Below, piece after piece: positions 42,732 through 53,146 of a DNA stretch of 64,000 nucleotides. The position numbers and the translations under genes were made by a program. Source of the DNA: Symsagittifera roscoffensis (taxonomy: Eukaryota; Xenacoelomorpha; Acoela; Convolutidae); assembly GCF_963678635.1 (NCBI RefSeq), contig NC_087069.1, positions 23,485,549 to 23,549,548 of the forward strand, read 5' to 3'. Positions within the stretch are counted from its first letter, which is position 1; each line of letters begins with the position of its first letter. Under the pieces are notes generated by a model. The model worked only from the letters and a program-made list of their open reading frames with translations. It was not told the DNA's origin and searched no databases.

Positions 42732-42995
42732 ATGCCATTCGAATTTCCACAGATGACGATTAGGTACTCACTGAACGCCACCAACTTGGCATCCAAGTCA
42801 AAAATGACCCATGGAAAAAAAAAACCTCGTTCGACTGGCTCTGGTGCATCAGAACAACTGACAAACAATACCTACCCAGAGTCAGCAGTGGATTGGGGAG
42901 GCGTGGATGTGATGCCCTTTTCAGGGATTCGACACCCTGACTACCCAAATGGTCCCTTTGATACTATTTTGAGACCGCCATTTCTTGCTGGCTAA
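42732..42995 (+). CDS. Unassigned 87-codon ORF
   Basis: ATG-initiated frame in a patch clearly richer in GC than its surroundings. The second half is Pro/Gly-rich with aromatic residues (DWGGVDVMPF, HPDYPNGPFD). No domain or signal peptide is seen. It could be an exon of an unrecognised gene or chance. Confidence 0.2.
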   Translation: MPFEFPQMTIRYSLNATNLASKSKMTHGKKKPRSTGSGASEQLTNNTYPESAVDWGGVDVMPFSGIRHPDYPNGPFDTILRPPFLAG

Positions 42996-43414
42996 CCCTA
43001 AAATTTTTCTACGGGCCCTGCTTTTTAAAAATTTTGCCAAAAGAGGCAGGTTTTTTTACTGACTTGATAGAGCTCGGAAAATCAATTTGGTCGACATAAA
43101 AAGGTCAAAATTTTATTCAAGAGCTCTGATATGATTTTGAAAATTAAAAGTGTGCTTTTTTATTTACACCATAGAAAGCAATCAGATACTTTTTCTAATT
43201 GATCCCCGAATTAAGTTTATCTTAAGCAGTCTTTTTTTAATAAACCCAAGGATAACCTTTGAGTCTTGTCTTCAAGTTGCGTTCAAATTAGTTCACAGAA
43301 TTAGGCTTTTTGAACAAAAATATTGAACCACCATACTGATATTTCAGTTTTACTCGATTTTCTCTAACGGAGCTTATTTCTGCAGAAGTAAAAATGCGAT
43401 AGAATAACAATGTA

Positions 43415-43420
43415 TTTATT
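43415..43420 (-). terminator. Polyadenylation signal for ARID2
   Basis: The minus strand reads AATAAA about 275 nt past the ARID2 stop, inside AT-rich sequence. Confidence 0.45.
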
Positions 43421-43693
43421 TAGTTAATTAAATGAAGGATAATCTACTTTAAAAGAAAAAGACAAAAGGATTTACAAAAACGCTTCAAGTCTTACAAGGA
43501 TTCATGAAATACTAGAAGAACAACAAAAAAGATTCCACAACTCCACGGCACAAATTCTCTGATCAGCATTATAACCCACTGTAAACTTTCAATTAAGTGC
43601 GACTTTGAACTAGGAAAATAATATACTACTGTATTCAACAAAGGAACTTCGAACGAGTTCAGAAAAGACAAAGTATTAATCACCAACAAACGT

Positions 43694-46600
43694 TTAGTTT
43701 GAGTCTAAATTGCACAAATTTAACAAACAATTAGCTAAAAACGGGGCAGCCTCGATACAACTGGATGCTGCTAAATTAAGTTTTCGCTCATGAAGTCTGA
43801 TCAACCCTCTCGCTTCTGAAGAATGTTGGGCTAAATTTCTGAGAACCAGGGCCGCATTTAGTCGCACTGCTTTGCTCACCGGTCCTTCTTTTTCCAGAAC
43901 TGAGAGGGTTTGGTCTTTGTTCGGAGGCATCCATCCACTTCTTTGCAAGGCGTGGTGTAATGTATGTGTACTGTAGAGAGACTCTGCATGTGCCGAAGCA
44001 GCTGTGGGACCACTTAGATCTCGATTCGGATCCCTACTAGCAGCGTTTTTCAGAAGCGTTTCGGTGCAATGCTTCTCGGAAAGGTGAGTGAACAACGACA
44101 GTTTTTTTCTTCTTAGGCCGTCGCAAGAACTCCACTGGCAAATCGCTCCTTCCGGTCCTACTTCAGCGCAATGCACTCGGCAACAATGATGTAAAACTGC
44201 TTGCCACTTTTCGAACCGGGAACTGCAGTTGTACCAGTCACATCGGAATGGCGCGTTCGAATTATGAATGTTCACACCTGGTTCAAGTCGAGGTTCTTTC
44301 GGCGGTATGGGCGAAGCCTCGTTTGGGGAAGTACTTGATGAGTTGGAATTGCTAGTTGGGTTGTGGGTACCCGGTTTCAAGGGGTTGTTTTGGCTCGGGT
44401 TTAAGTTGGAGTTGTCAGAACTCCGGTTTCCATGGAATCCATTAACAGCTGAATCCTTTATCTCACCCGGATGGGCCTGGGCATGACTGGAAGGTAGAGT
44501 TGTTGAGACTAGTCCTCGTTTTTGGAATCCAGCGTTAGGTCCCTGGTTTCCATTGACGTTGCTTGAGGGTGAATTAACGGGTTGCACTAATATCCTGGCA
44601 ACTCCTGGGTCCGATGAAGATACTGATAATTGGTTAGCTGCAGCTCCTAGGAGCGATCCGTCTGCTGATGCCGCAATGACCGAATTTACAGCTGCATGCA
44701 GTGAAGGTATGTTTGAAAACGATGAGCTGCTAACGGGCTCCTTTTTAGCGACTGATCCTGCAGTAGCAATGGTTTGGGGTTGAGCGGTTGTGATAGCTTT
44801 ACTAACTTGCGGATTATTTACAGTTTCGCCTATTTTGATCTTTCTGAACACTCCCAAAGAAGGTTCATCTCCAGGAGTTGCTGACGTTATCAGTACCTGG
44901 TTCTGCATTCCGTACTGGATATCCACAGAGTTTTTTCTCTTGCGATTAAGAGTTGAATCTCCGTTGATGCTACTTATTGCTGGTATGCTGTTAATAGCTT
45001 GTCCTACAATTTGAGTTTTGCTGACATCTGTATTAAAAGTAGCTGCGACTATATTTTTCACTTCTGAAAGGTGATCTCCTGCATCCCCGTTGATAACAAT
45101 TTGAGGCTGAGAAATCAATCGGGCGGTTGGGTTTTCATTGCCTGCTTTGGGAGTGACATATACCACTTTCTGTTGACCTTCACCGTGGCTTGAGTTATTG
45201 CCAATCGCAGCCATGTCGTTAACTAACTTATAAACTACGCCATTCACTTCGCAACGGTTGTTAGCAGCGACTGAGTTACTCGCATTTAAGCTCGTCGCAA
45301 GGTGGTTTTGGTTCTGATATGCTATTTGCGACGTTGAGGGGTTACTACTGGCCAAGATTCCTCCCCCACCCGTTGAAACCTGTTTCAGTACTGGCGTAAA
45401 ACTCAAAACTGTAGGAGAGGCATTATTTGATCGATTTTGTCCTATGGCTCCGTTAATTGCATGCACGGCTGTCGAGTTTGCTTGAACAGAATGGGCATTT
45501 ACTATTTCCATTGGCTCAGCTTCTCCGTTTATTTTGGTTGCATAATTTCCATTGACAAGAGCAATTGTCGGTTGAATAGCACTTTCTGCTGCTTTAGCTG
45601 TCGCTTGGTTTGTCGAAATGAGATGCGGAGCTACATTATTCGTAACAGGCTTCGATTTGGCCACCAAATTAGGAACAACACCAACTTGGTTTAAATTTCC
45701 ATTAACCTTCTCTATATTGTGAACTGCGCTTGGGTTGGTTGTCAGGTTATTTGATGTAAGTATCACTTGTGTTTGCTGGTTGGGTATGTTCACGGTTTTC
45801 GCTTTATTGATAGCAACTTGAGCTGAGGTGTTGTTGTTGTTAGCTGCAATCGCTTGGTTTACAATAAAAGCCGTTGTCCCGGATTGGGCCGTGACCATCA
45901 TTTGATTGGCATTGACAACATTTGAATGGCCTTTCACTAACGACCCCGGTACCAAATTATTGGACTGACTAACAGCCGTTTGTCTGGAAGTTACCGGGGA
46001 CAGATAAACTTGATTATTTGCAACAGAGCTCAGCACAAAAGTTGGTGCAGCATTTTTAGGCGACGCAGCGTTGCTTCTACCGTCAGACGAGATAGTAATC
46101 GGTCCATTATTTGCCTGTATGATAGTTTTCCCCGGGTTTTGTTTCTTGAACGCGCTTTCAGTATTGCTACCTGGCATCACAACTTGAACTAAAATTTGCT
46201 GGTTTTGGTTTTGTCCAGTAACGACAGCTTTTGAGCTCGGCGATTGGCAAAGTTGTCGGGGGATTACAACATGGTTTGCAGACACCATGTTCTGATTTTG
46301 CAAAACTGGATGTTCTTTCGACTTTGGCACCTGTACTTGCGCACTTGAACTTGAAGCTACATTGCCATTATGTGGTTCGAACTTAATCGAATCCGAAACT
46401 TGCTTCGAAGATGCTGCTTCAGTTGAACTCTGGTAAACGTTCGCAGTTTGATGGTTTTGAATTTCTGCTCGAGGTTTGATGAGTACACCTTTTCCGTTAT
46501 TTACAATATTCGACTGATCTGGCTTAGATTTGGTTCCGTTCGATGGTCTGAGATGGGGAAACTGATTCATTCCATTCGGAGGTCCCGCCGCTTTATACCT

Positions 46601-48442
46601 CTCAGAAGGGTGTTGTTTTCTGCGGAGACCAGCGAAGTACATCGATCCATCGCTCGAGGACACCAACTTTGGTTGAGTAGCTGGAAACGCAATTTTAAGA
46701 CATCGATTGAACTGACTCATTGAGAGTTCGCTCTGGATCCGAAAATGAACCATCGCGCAGTACTTTTTGAAATGCGACAACACGTCATTCGAGAGAATCC
46801 CGTTGTTTTCTTCATTGCTGAACTCATAGTTAGTTAGAGCCCATTTAACTGCTAACCGTTCTAACTCCATGCCTTGTTGTTGTTCAGTCGCTGACTGAGT
46901 TGATGGCTGACCTCGAGCTAATAATGACTTTGGCTGCTCGATGACCTTAACAGATGTCAGCGCTTCAAGTCCCATTGATTGCACGTCAAATGTTACCAGA
47001 GAGGTAAGCAAGTCTATCATGTATCTTACTTTGACAAGAACATCACACATGTCGGTTCCGAGGTACGACAATTGATACAAAAGTCCAACGCAGCTTAACA
47101 AAACAAGTAAGTCTTGAACTGTTAGCATTGCTATTATTTTCTCGAAGACACTAAGTTCTAATTTCATAATAACTGAGTTGACACTTGCAGCATTTTGGCA
47201 CAGACCCGTTAGAATTTCCATGCATCTGATTCGGTCAACGCTATCAACTGAGTTCAGAAGTTCAAGGACAATTTGCATGGTTATATTGAAAAGGCAATCG
47301 TTTGACAGACTAAGCGCTGGAGAAAGGTTCACAATGGTATCTAGAGCTAAGACTTTCAAGTTGGCGTATTTACTTCCGATACAAAAGAGAAGAAACTGCT
47401 GAACAGCTTCGTTTTGAGTTAGTTTCTGCTGGTTTTTAGCATCAAATGAAAGATGCCTAATGAAGTATAAAACAATACTAGCTCTTTTGTGTGCTTTGCC
47501 ACTTGAATCGCACTTTGATAAGGTCTTACAATGAATCATTGAATGGATAGACGGTTGATTGATAATAGCTTCCTGGAAGATTTCCAGATTCATCATAAAC
47601 TTTTGAGCCAAAGGGTCACTCACCGAGTTCATCCAGAATAAGGTAAAATTTGCTTCTGGGGTTACTTTGGAAAACCAGTCGGTAAAGAGCGCTGAAAACG
47701 TAGAGCTGTTTGGCAGAACGCCGATATTTGCAAGAATTACGTTCAACATATAGTCATGCTCACAAATAGCAGATGCATGATTTGGATCGTGGCTCATGAG
47801 CATACACGCATCAAGGACAAATCTGTGTTCATTTGGGAGACCAGAAACTAATGACAGAAACATTTTGTCCAGGTAGTAATTGCTGGAAGATAGACTGGTA
47901 GATCTAGATCCTGATCTAGGTTGTTTTGCAGATAACTCCGAAGTATAAGTCATTTGGACTGGAATGTTGCATACCGTTATCGTTGGTAGCGTTTTTCGTC
48001 GAGCGAAATTACTAACTGCCTCCCCATGCAAATCGTCGTAGTCATGATAATCCTCGTCATCCAGAGAAATTGTCACGCTTTCATAATGGGCTAAATACCG
48101 CGCATAAACTTGTCTCAAAGCCACAGTTAAATTTGAGCAATTGCTGAAACCGAGAGTTTCCGCAATGCTTGCCCATGTGTCATAGGTTGTTGATCGATTA
48201 TAGCCACCACGATTTATAACTGCACAGTAGAGTTCAAACAAGTCAACAAATTGTCCCGAAATTGTTGGAAACCGTGGCAATGGTGTTCCTCTTTCGTTGT
48301 GAAATTTGGTCAACTCACCGAAAAAGGACTTTCGTCCGGAGGGAAACGGAATGAGGGTTGCAGTTGGGACAGGTTCTTCGCTTCCAAATACCTTAGGGCG
48401 TTTAGAAGTTCTTCTAGAACTTTGACGCAATTCCGAACTCAT
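43694..48442 (-). CDS. ARID2: ARID2 orthologue (BAF200), single-exon frame, 1582 aa
   Basis: A DNA-binding subunit of the PBAF (SWI/SNF) remodelling complex. Domains in order: ARID at about residues 35-130 (LTKFHNERGTPLPRFP, GGYNRSTTYDTWASIAETLG); an alpha-helical armadillo-like region to about 500; RFX-type winged helix at about 520-610 (ERLAVKWALTNYEF ... FAGLRRK); a long Gln/Asn/Ser/Ala-rich low-complexity region to about 1390; two C2H2-type fingers at about 1397-1460 (CDWYNC and CQWSSC pairs); a conserved C-terminal helical region (EGPVSKAVRLNAALVLRNLA). The length is close to the vertebrate protein (about 1800 aa). The ATG context has A at -3. Most known ARID2 genes have many exons. Here the whole frame lacks introns, so it is either an intron-poor genome or a retrocopy that has stayed intact. 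Confidence 0.93.
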   Translation of the reverse strand: MSSELRQSSRRTSKRPKVFGSEEPVPTATLIPFPSGRKSFFGELTKFHNERGTPLPRFPTISGQFVDLFELYCAVINRGGYNRSTTYDTWASIAETLGFSNCSNLTVALRQVYARYLAHYESVTISLDDEDYHDYDDLHGEAVSNFARRKTLPTITVCNIPVQMTYTSELSAKQPRSGSRSTSLSSSNYYLDKMFLSLVSGLPNEHRFVLDACMLMSHDPNHASAICEHDYMLNVILANIGVLPNSSTFSALFTDWFSKVTPEANFTLFWMNSVSDPLAQKFMMNLEIFQEAIINQPSIHSMIHCKTLSKCDSSGKAHKRASIVLYFIRHLSFDAKNQQKLTQNEAVQQFLLFCIGSKYANLKVLALDTIVNLSPALSLSNDCLFNITMQIVLELLNSVDSVDRIRCMEILTGLCQNAASVNSVIMKLELSVFEKIIAMLTVQDLLVLLSCVGLLYQLSYLGTDMCDVLVKVRYMIDLLTSLVTFDVQSMGLEALTSVKVIEQPKSLLARGQPSTQSATEQQQGMELERLAVKWALTNYEFSNEENNGILSNDVLSHFKKYCAMVHFRIQSELSMSQFNRCLKIAFPATQPKLVSSSDGSMYFAGLRRKQHPSERYKAAGPPNGMNQFPHLRPSNGTKSKPDQSNIVNNGKGVLIKPRAEIQNHQTANVYQSSTEAASSKQVSDSIKFEPHNGNVASSSSAQVQVPKSKEHPVLQNQNMVSANHVVIPRQLCQSPSSKAVVTGQNQNQQILVQVVMPGSNTESAFKKQNPGKTIIQANNGPITISSDGRSNAASPKNAAPTFVLSSVANNQVYLSPVTSRQTAVSQSNNLVPGSLVKGHSNVVNANQMMVTAQSGTTAFIVNQAIAANNNNTSAQVAINKAKTVNIPNQQTQVILTSNNLTTNPSAVHNIEKVNGNLNQVGVVPNLVAKSKPVTNNVAPHLISTNQATAKAAESAIQPTIALVNGNYATKINGEAEPMEIVNAHSVQANSTAVHAINGAIGQNRSNNASPTVLSFTPVLKQVSTGGGGILASSNPSTSQIAYQNQNHLATSLNASNSVAANNRCEVNGVVYKLVNDMAAIGNNSSHGEGQQKVVYVTPKAGNENPTARLISQPQIVINGDAGDHLSEVKNIVAATFNTDVSKTQIVGQAINSIPAISSINGDSTLNRKRKNSVDIQYGMQNQVLITSATPGDEPSLGVFRKIKIGETVNNPQVSKAITTAQPQTIATAGSVAKKEPVSSSSFSNIPSLHAAVNSVIAASADGSLLGAAANQLSVSSSDPGVARILVQPVNSPSSNVNGNQGPNAGFQKRGLVSTTLPSSHAQAHPGEIKDSAVNGFHGNRSSDNSNLNPSQNNPLKPGTHNPTSNSNSSSTSPNEASPIPPKEPRLEPGVNIHNSNAPFRCDWYNCSSRFEKWQAVLHHCCRVHCAEVGPEGAICQWSSCDGLRRKKLSLFTHLSEKHCTETLLKNAASRDPNRDLSGPTAASAHAESLYSTHTLHHALQRSGWMPPNKDQTLSVLEKEGPVSKAVRLNAALVLRNLAQHSSEARGLIRLHERKLNLAASSCIEAAPFLANCLLNLCNLDSN

Positions 48443-49241
48443 TCTGCTTTTTGTTCACATTCCTTGATATATTCAAAGATTGCTTAATACTTCCATTTTC
48501 CTGAAAAAAAATACTTAAATTTACTTATATTTACAATTACTTATCGTTACAAACTAGTTCAGCAAGGATGCACTCGGCAGAGTATATGGACAAGAACTTG
48601 ATCTTATTAGACAAAACCTTGTTCACCGCCCTGCTCGCAAATGAATGCAGCTTAAACACACATTTATTCAACTTATTATCTAAACAAAATTTTAAGGGTC
48701 TACGAAATATTCGCATCGTTTTATTTAAAAAATCCCTAAGCCGAGGTGTCGAATATTGACGTTTGCATTTGACAATCGTTCACTTAAGAGGCATTTTAGA
48801 TCAAGAGTGAGAGTATCTATAGCCATTGGCTCAATGTCCACTGACACTAATCTCTCGTTTTCTTCTATTTCAATCGGTCGGAGCCGTTTAATCGTTCAAC
48901 TAAACACGAACTCACGATCGTTACGGTTTAAAGGCCTCTATAAAAACAAAACCTCTCGAAATTAAACAGAACGCTGCCATTACCAGATCTTACAATACCT
49001 AAAACACAAGAACGCCGTTAAAAACAGGATTGAGAACTCGTTATTACTACTCAGAGAGAGTGAGAAAAAGAGAGAGTTCAGGCTTCAGTGTGTTACAGAA
49101 GGGTTTGCCCCATCACTTGACGGCTGATCTGACTTTCTGAACCGGGTTGCAATGTGCACAGTTGCATTAAATAGTTTCAGATAAGTATTGAGTTTCGAGG
49201 TAGCCGTGGTTGCCTCTTGTCTCAAATATTATCATCACCTG
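48443..49241. other. ARID2 upstream region
   Basis: About 800 bp precede the ARID2 start with no supported gene. The 63-codon plus frame at 48568-48759 has no recognised features. The ARID2 promoter and 5' UTR must lie here, but I see no TATA box or other element I would call. Confidence 0.5.
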
Positions 49242-49544
49242 ATGTTGCAAATTGTTGGAGCCAGCTCCCTAGCCCAAGCAATTGATTCTTTGGACGAAGA
49301 CGAAAATAGAGAATTGAGGAAAGAGGTCTACGCGTACTCTGGACTCAGTCTCAATTTCCGCAACATCTTCTACGACAAAAAGGCGATCAACTTCATCAAT
49401 CTCCCACGAAACTGCAACAAGAACATTGTCCTGTGGCACGATCTAATTAACAACTCGATCACCGATCATAAGAACAACTGTAACATTCGCCCGGAAGATA
49501 CATATCGACGGATAACAAAACTAAGTCTTAAGACGACTGGCTAG
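49242..49544 (+). pseudogene. Esterase-like LINE ORF, truncated by an LTR
   Basis: It starts MLQIVGASSLAQAI and runs to NIVLWHDLINNSITDHKNN, then enters LTR sequence at 49479. The first part is homologous to the 193-codon frame at 53147-53728 (minus): shared IV-ASSL, then NC-KIVLWHDL-N-IT-H. CR1-like LINEs are known to carry an esterase (SGNH-type) domain together with a PHD finger. The G-x-SS-L and WHD-x3-N blocks fit that idea loosely. The last 22 codons are LTR-derived. Confidence 0.55.
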
Positions 49545-50360
49545 CGTCTAAACAGAGCTTTGCATGCTTTTCACCGTCTCTACCAAGCCAGTACTTTTCG
49601 GTGGTCTTTCTTACATCAGGCTGACAAAAACGCTACTGTTCTCCGGCTTCGACCAGAACGCTCAAATTAACTGAATTACATGCAAAGTTAGTGAGCTCAT
49701 GGCTGGGTCTCTGTATCCCCAGACCACGAGGTCACTCCTAAAAACAGGGCTACTACTTATTATATTACTATTGTTTTTGTTCAGTAGATAAAAATCATCA
49801 TCTCCATCGAAGATGGATCAACCCTTTCCCCCAACTCCTAGCACCTCATCCTTGTCAAAACTAATCAAAATATCAGTTAAATTCAAGTCAGGACATGACA
49901 GGATGCTAAAATTCAATACAAGTTCATAAAAGTTCCCGTCCCGAGACCCTTCCGGATTCTTGAATCCGGCGAATCAAGCTCCTTAACCTCAGGTTCACGC
50001 TAACTCGGAGGGCTGGTCTTTACCCTTCACCGTTGTTCGCAACGGCCTTGCAACTATTGTAGCAGCACAATAGTTGCAACTCGGAACGTCCTCTGTTGTT
50101 CGGTAGTTCGTTGTTGTTTTTTAGTCTCGATTTTCGTACTGTTCGTAATCGCAGATAAAGTTGTTCTGTTTCTTTCTGCTATTTTAGCCAAAATGGCCGT
50201 TTTAACATTTCTCAGAAATGTTACGTCATCACTTCGAAAATTTAAAATTTAGAATTCCAGAATCTTCTAGCCTTCACCGTTTGGCCAATCATTCAAATAA
50301 CGTCCTTATCCGTTCTAAATCGCCAATCCGGAAGGTTCACTGCTAAAATCCTGAATTCTG
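49479..50360 (-). repeat. LTR family A, copy 1 (right end approximate)
   Basis: It begins TGTAACATTCGCCC at 49479 inside the esterase-like ORF. It shares with copies 2-4 the blocks GAGCTCATGG-TGGGTCT, CCACGAGGTCA, AAAACAGGGCTACTA, ATCGAAGAT and GAGACCCTTCCGGATTC. Copy 3 in sense orientation ends TTACA at the matching position. The right end is not fixed; similarity to other LTR copies fades before the repeat at 50368. Confidence 0.6.
50048..50079. repeat. Perfect 13-bp inverted repeat, 6-base loop (LTR copy 1)
   Basis: TTGCAACTATTGT, loop AGCAGC, then ACAATAGTTGCAA. The homologous hairpin in copy 3 (55251-55280) keeps the fold with paired base changes. Confidence 0.9.
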
Positions 50361-50367
50361 CAGAGAC

Positions 50368-50549
50368 TGCATTTTGGCCATTCTGGTCGAATGTCACATA
50401 CTCCCCGGACAGTCCGGTCAATGTCCTCATTGAATCGCGCAATGTTCTAAATGGTTACAGTGTCATCGAACAGAATTTACAAAATGCACGAAATTACTTT
50501 TACCTACGTCACATCGACTCACTGCAGAATATAAATGGCATCATACTAC
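50368..50549. repeat. Dispersed repeat X, copy 1
   Basis: About 180 bp, matched in inverted orientation at 54783-54966. Blocks such as CATTTTG-CCATTCTG-TCGA, CCGGACAGTCC and ACAGAATTTACAAAATGC are shared. Both copies lie outside an LTR-family-A copy and may belong to the LINE that also carries the esterase-like ORF. Confidence 0.75.
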
Positions 50550-50612
50550 ATCACTATAGCCTTCAAATTCTTTCATTAATCTGCACATTGAGGATATGAC
50601 TTAAAATAAAAC

Positions 50613-50635
50613 NNNNNNNNNNNNNNNNNNNNNNN
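50613..50635. other. Assembly gap (23 N)
   Basis: Unknown bases. LINE B's RT reaches this gap, with a TAA TAA just before it on the minus strand. Confidence 1.
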
Positions 50636-50642
50636 TAGTTTA

Positions 50643-51314
50643 TTACCTATTCCCGTCTTTGAAAATTGGTGAGATTTCGCTGATCTTCCATTTTGTTGGA
50701 AATATCGCTTTATTTGCAATCAAGTTGATCAGTAAGTGAAGTGATTTTGGTAGTGACTTTGAAAGGTTTTTCAGAAGAGTATTACCAATCATGTCTGGTC
50801 CATTTGCCTTATTTACATGCAGCTCGTTCCGGGCATCTTCTATTTCATCGACTGTGAAAATGATACCGTTCAGAAGAATGTTATCTTGTCGTTCTGCTTT
50901 CCCAACGTTGGCGTTTGGTGTGAAAGATGATTGAAAATGTATGTTAAGCAATTCAGCTTTTTGAGCGTCTGTATTGGCTATTTTTTGATCTAGGAAGATC
51001 TTTGAAGGGATCATGCGAGACTTGGCGATCGATTTCAGAAATCGTTGTATTTCGCTAGTTTTCCCATTCTCAAAAAGCATTACTTCGTCGAGATGCTGGT
51101 CATTTTGGAGGGAAATTGTTAGTTCAGTTTGCAGATTTTCAATTTTGCCTTCGTTCGATGGGGTAGGTTTTTGCTGATTTTTAAGTTGGAGTGTATTTAA
51201 TTTCTTGATAAGCTTGGAGGAATCGCTTCCCACCCAAGGAGCTTGTTCAGACCTGTGTTTTGTATTGATAGGTAGCGCAGGTCCTGTAGTATTTCGTATA
51301 ACCACTCGTACCAA
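50643..51314 (-). pseudogene. LINE B linker and RT N-terminal region
   Basis: This region carries the pre-RT and first RT blocks of LINE ORF2: VDEIEDARNELHVNKANGPD, then LLKNLS and FPTKWKISEISPIFKDGNR. The frame ends with TAA TAA exactly where the conserved NYRP block should follow, next to the gap. The catalytic RT core is not visible in this window. Confidence 0.7.
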
Positions 51315-51502
51315 TGATAGAGCATCAGTTCAACGTTGCTCAAGCAAAATGGTTGGAAGGGCTGTTGACAAATGAATTCATTCACTTCTTCCCAGTTTGC
51401 TTTCTTGTACGCGAAAATGCCAAAATCTAGTTTTTGTTTGATGGCTGGTGTCTTTTTATGAACAGGTCGGTAGTCAAATGAGACTTTAGCATGGAGTGGC
51501 AA
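51197..51502 (-). pseudogene. LINE B endonuclease-to-RT linker fragment
   Basis: A 101-codon frame just 5' of, and partly overlapping in another frame, the RT fragment. It contains WEEVNEFI, as in the region between endonuclease and RT of CR1-like elements. The frame then shifts relative to the RT part. Confidence 0.4.
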
Positions 51503-51843
51503 ATGGTCGGAACTGAATAAACTAATCAGACGGTTGTCAAGTTTTACGCATGTGACAAATTGCGATTTGTTACTAAGGAGAATGTATAGTGATTTTCCAT
51601 CAGGGTTTTTATTAGTTGTTGGAAGTTTGACTCACAGAGTTCGTCAAGGATTGAATGCTCATCTGGAGAAGTTGAAGTCATTTACGGCCAGTGAGTACAG
51701 TTAAAATTTATATTTCCAACTATATACGAACAAATTGCTTTTTGTTCAAATTGCTTACGCCTCAGGAACTTTAGGAGTTCGATTAGATCTGAGATTCCCC
51801 ATTTGTGGGTACTGTTTGAAGGAGCGCTGTAGATGCAGCAAAT

Positions 51844-52158
51844 TTAAATCGGCTTGTTCAGTGATATGCGGATGATAACACAATCTTGAAACGCGGAATT
51901 GATTTGGCTACTTGGAATGTTACGGTTTACTGCTATGAGTACGCCACCGTGTTTTGTCAAGCCTTTGTTAATCGGTCTGTCATTTTGGTGGATAACGTAG
52001 TTTGTCAGAAAAAGTGCAGCGTCGCCGATGCTTTCTGTCAACCAGGTTTCAGTTAGGCAGATGGCTTGATAAGCGTTTTTTACGTGGACAGCATTAGAGA
52101 AAATTGTCCGCCGTTGATACTCAAGAATACTTCTGACATTGTAATCAAGGATATTCAT
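51844..52158 (-). pseudogene. LINE B ORF2 endonuclease fragment
   Basis: It starts MNILDYNVRSI and holds AICLTETWL, VIHQNDR and HGGVLIAV, the core blocks of the AP-like endonuclease that nicks target DNA. A stop at 51844-51846 truncates it before the later catalytic blocks. Confidence 0.7.
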
Positions 52159-52205
52159 CGTCGCTGCTAGTCAATTGGGTGCTTCGGGATCTGGAAGTTT
52201 ATCTT

Positions 52206-53057
52206 TTATCCACTGTCCACCTTTTCGAAGTACCGAGTTGCATCGTGGACTCTTATGTCCTTTCTGTCTACAGATTTGTCGCTGATAAGTTGCCTTCTTC
52301 TGACGAGGGCAAGGTTTTCGTCATCAGCTTCTTCCTTTGTCAGTTGTCGGCTGAGGAAAGTTGGTTGAGGGGAAATTTTCAGTTTCCTTGCAGATAGCAA
52401 TATCATTCGTCGTTGGTATGCATTGGGCACTTTTAATAGGAATATTCTTATCTTGTTCTCGTCATATCGACCCAGGCTTATGACATCGCCAATTGAGGCA
52501 TTGACATCAATATGGGTCAATACTTTTTGAATTTCGGCGAGATCGTGTTCTTGGCGCAATCTTGCTTCCTTCTCCGTTGATTCAGGGACTCCTCGTATGC
52601 TAATGCCATCGAGTTCCTCGGCGGGTTTCGGTGGCGGTTTTTGGCGACTGGCAATTGAGCTATGTTGGGTTGGACAATCTGAATCAGGTTGTTTTGTGCT
52701 TAGCAGCGTTTTGATTTCGGTCACTGTTTTTTTGAGGTCAGTCATTTCGTTTTCCAGGGTTTTCATTTGAGTTTTTCGAAGTTCTTTTGAGGTTGTAGTT
52801 TCATAGGCAGCTTGGGTCAAATTATCTTGACGTTTTTCTTCAACGCATTTGTTGCATATCAATAGAGCATTTTTTCCTAAGGCCGGTACTCCATTGACAG
52901 CGGCTTCACTTAGACCAGTGCATTCTTCATTCAGGTGCATTCAACAGCCACAGCAAAAGCAGTCGAAAGAGCTTTCATTTTTAAGGATTTTCTCGCAGCT
53001 CGTACTACAAGAATCAGAGACTGACTTGACCCGATTTTGGGTGTTATGTTTAGACAT
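52206..53057 (-). pseudogene. LINE B ORF1 with PHD-like finger (one nonsense codon)
   Basis: The start ATG is at 53055-53057. The first 38 codons carry a CxxC-rich segment ending CFCCGC. An in-frame TGA (52941-52943) comes next, and the frame then continues with MHLNEEC and LLICNKC, completing a PHD-like Cys/His pattern. The stop therefore falls inside the finger. A coiled-coil region (KTLENEMTDLKKTVTEIKTL) and a GISIRGVPE...RIFLLKV ORF1 core follow. Apart from that TGA the 283-codon frame is open. If the TGA is an assembly or single-copy change, ORF1 would be complete. Confidence 0.7.
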
Positions 53058-53146
53058 CTTAAAATTATAAAGGGGCTCAGAACCAGAGACTCGATGAGCA
53101 CGCCTGTTGAGATTTTAAGGTTTAGGACTCTGATTTGCGTACCTGT

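Larger units (their letters stand above)
50636..53057 (-). mobile_element. LINE B: decayed CR1-like non-LTR retrotransposon
   Basis: Minus-strand order: PHD-type finger plus ORF1 (53057-52206), endonuclease (52158-51844), linker (51502-51197), RT N-terminal part (51314-50643), then the assembly gap. Its gene content parallels LINE A but its sequence differs. The esterase-like frame at 53728-53147 lies 90 bp upstream in the same orientation and may be part of it. Confidence 0.75.

Noticed and set aside
44268-47402. Several 70-90-aa plus-strand ORFs inside ARID2
   Set aside because: Antisense shadows of the long ARID2 coding frame.
48568-48759. 63-aa ORF divergent from ARID2
   Set aside because: ATG-initiated but short, no motif, no homology to anything I recognise.
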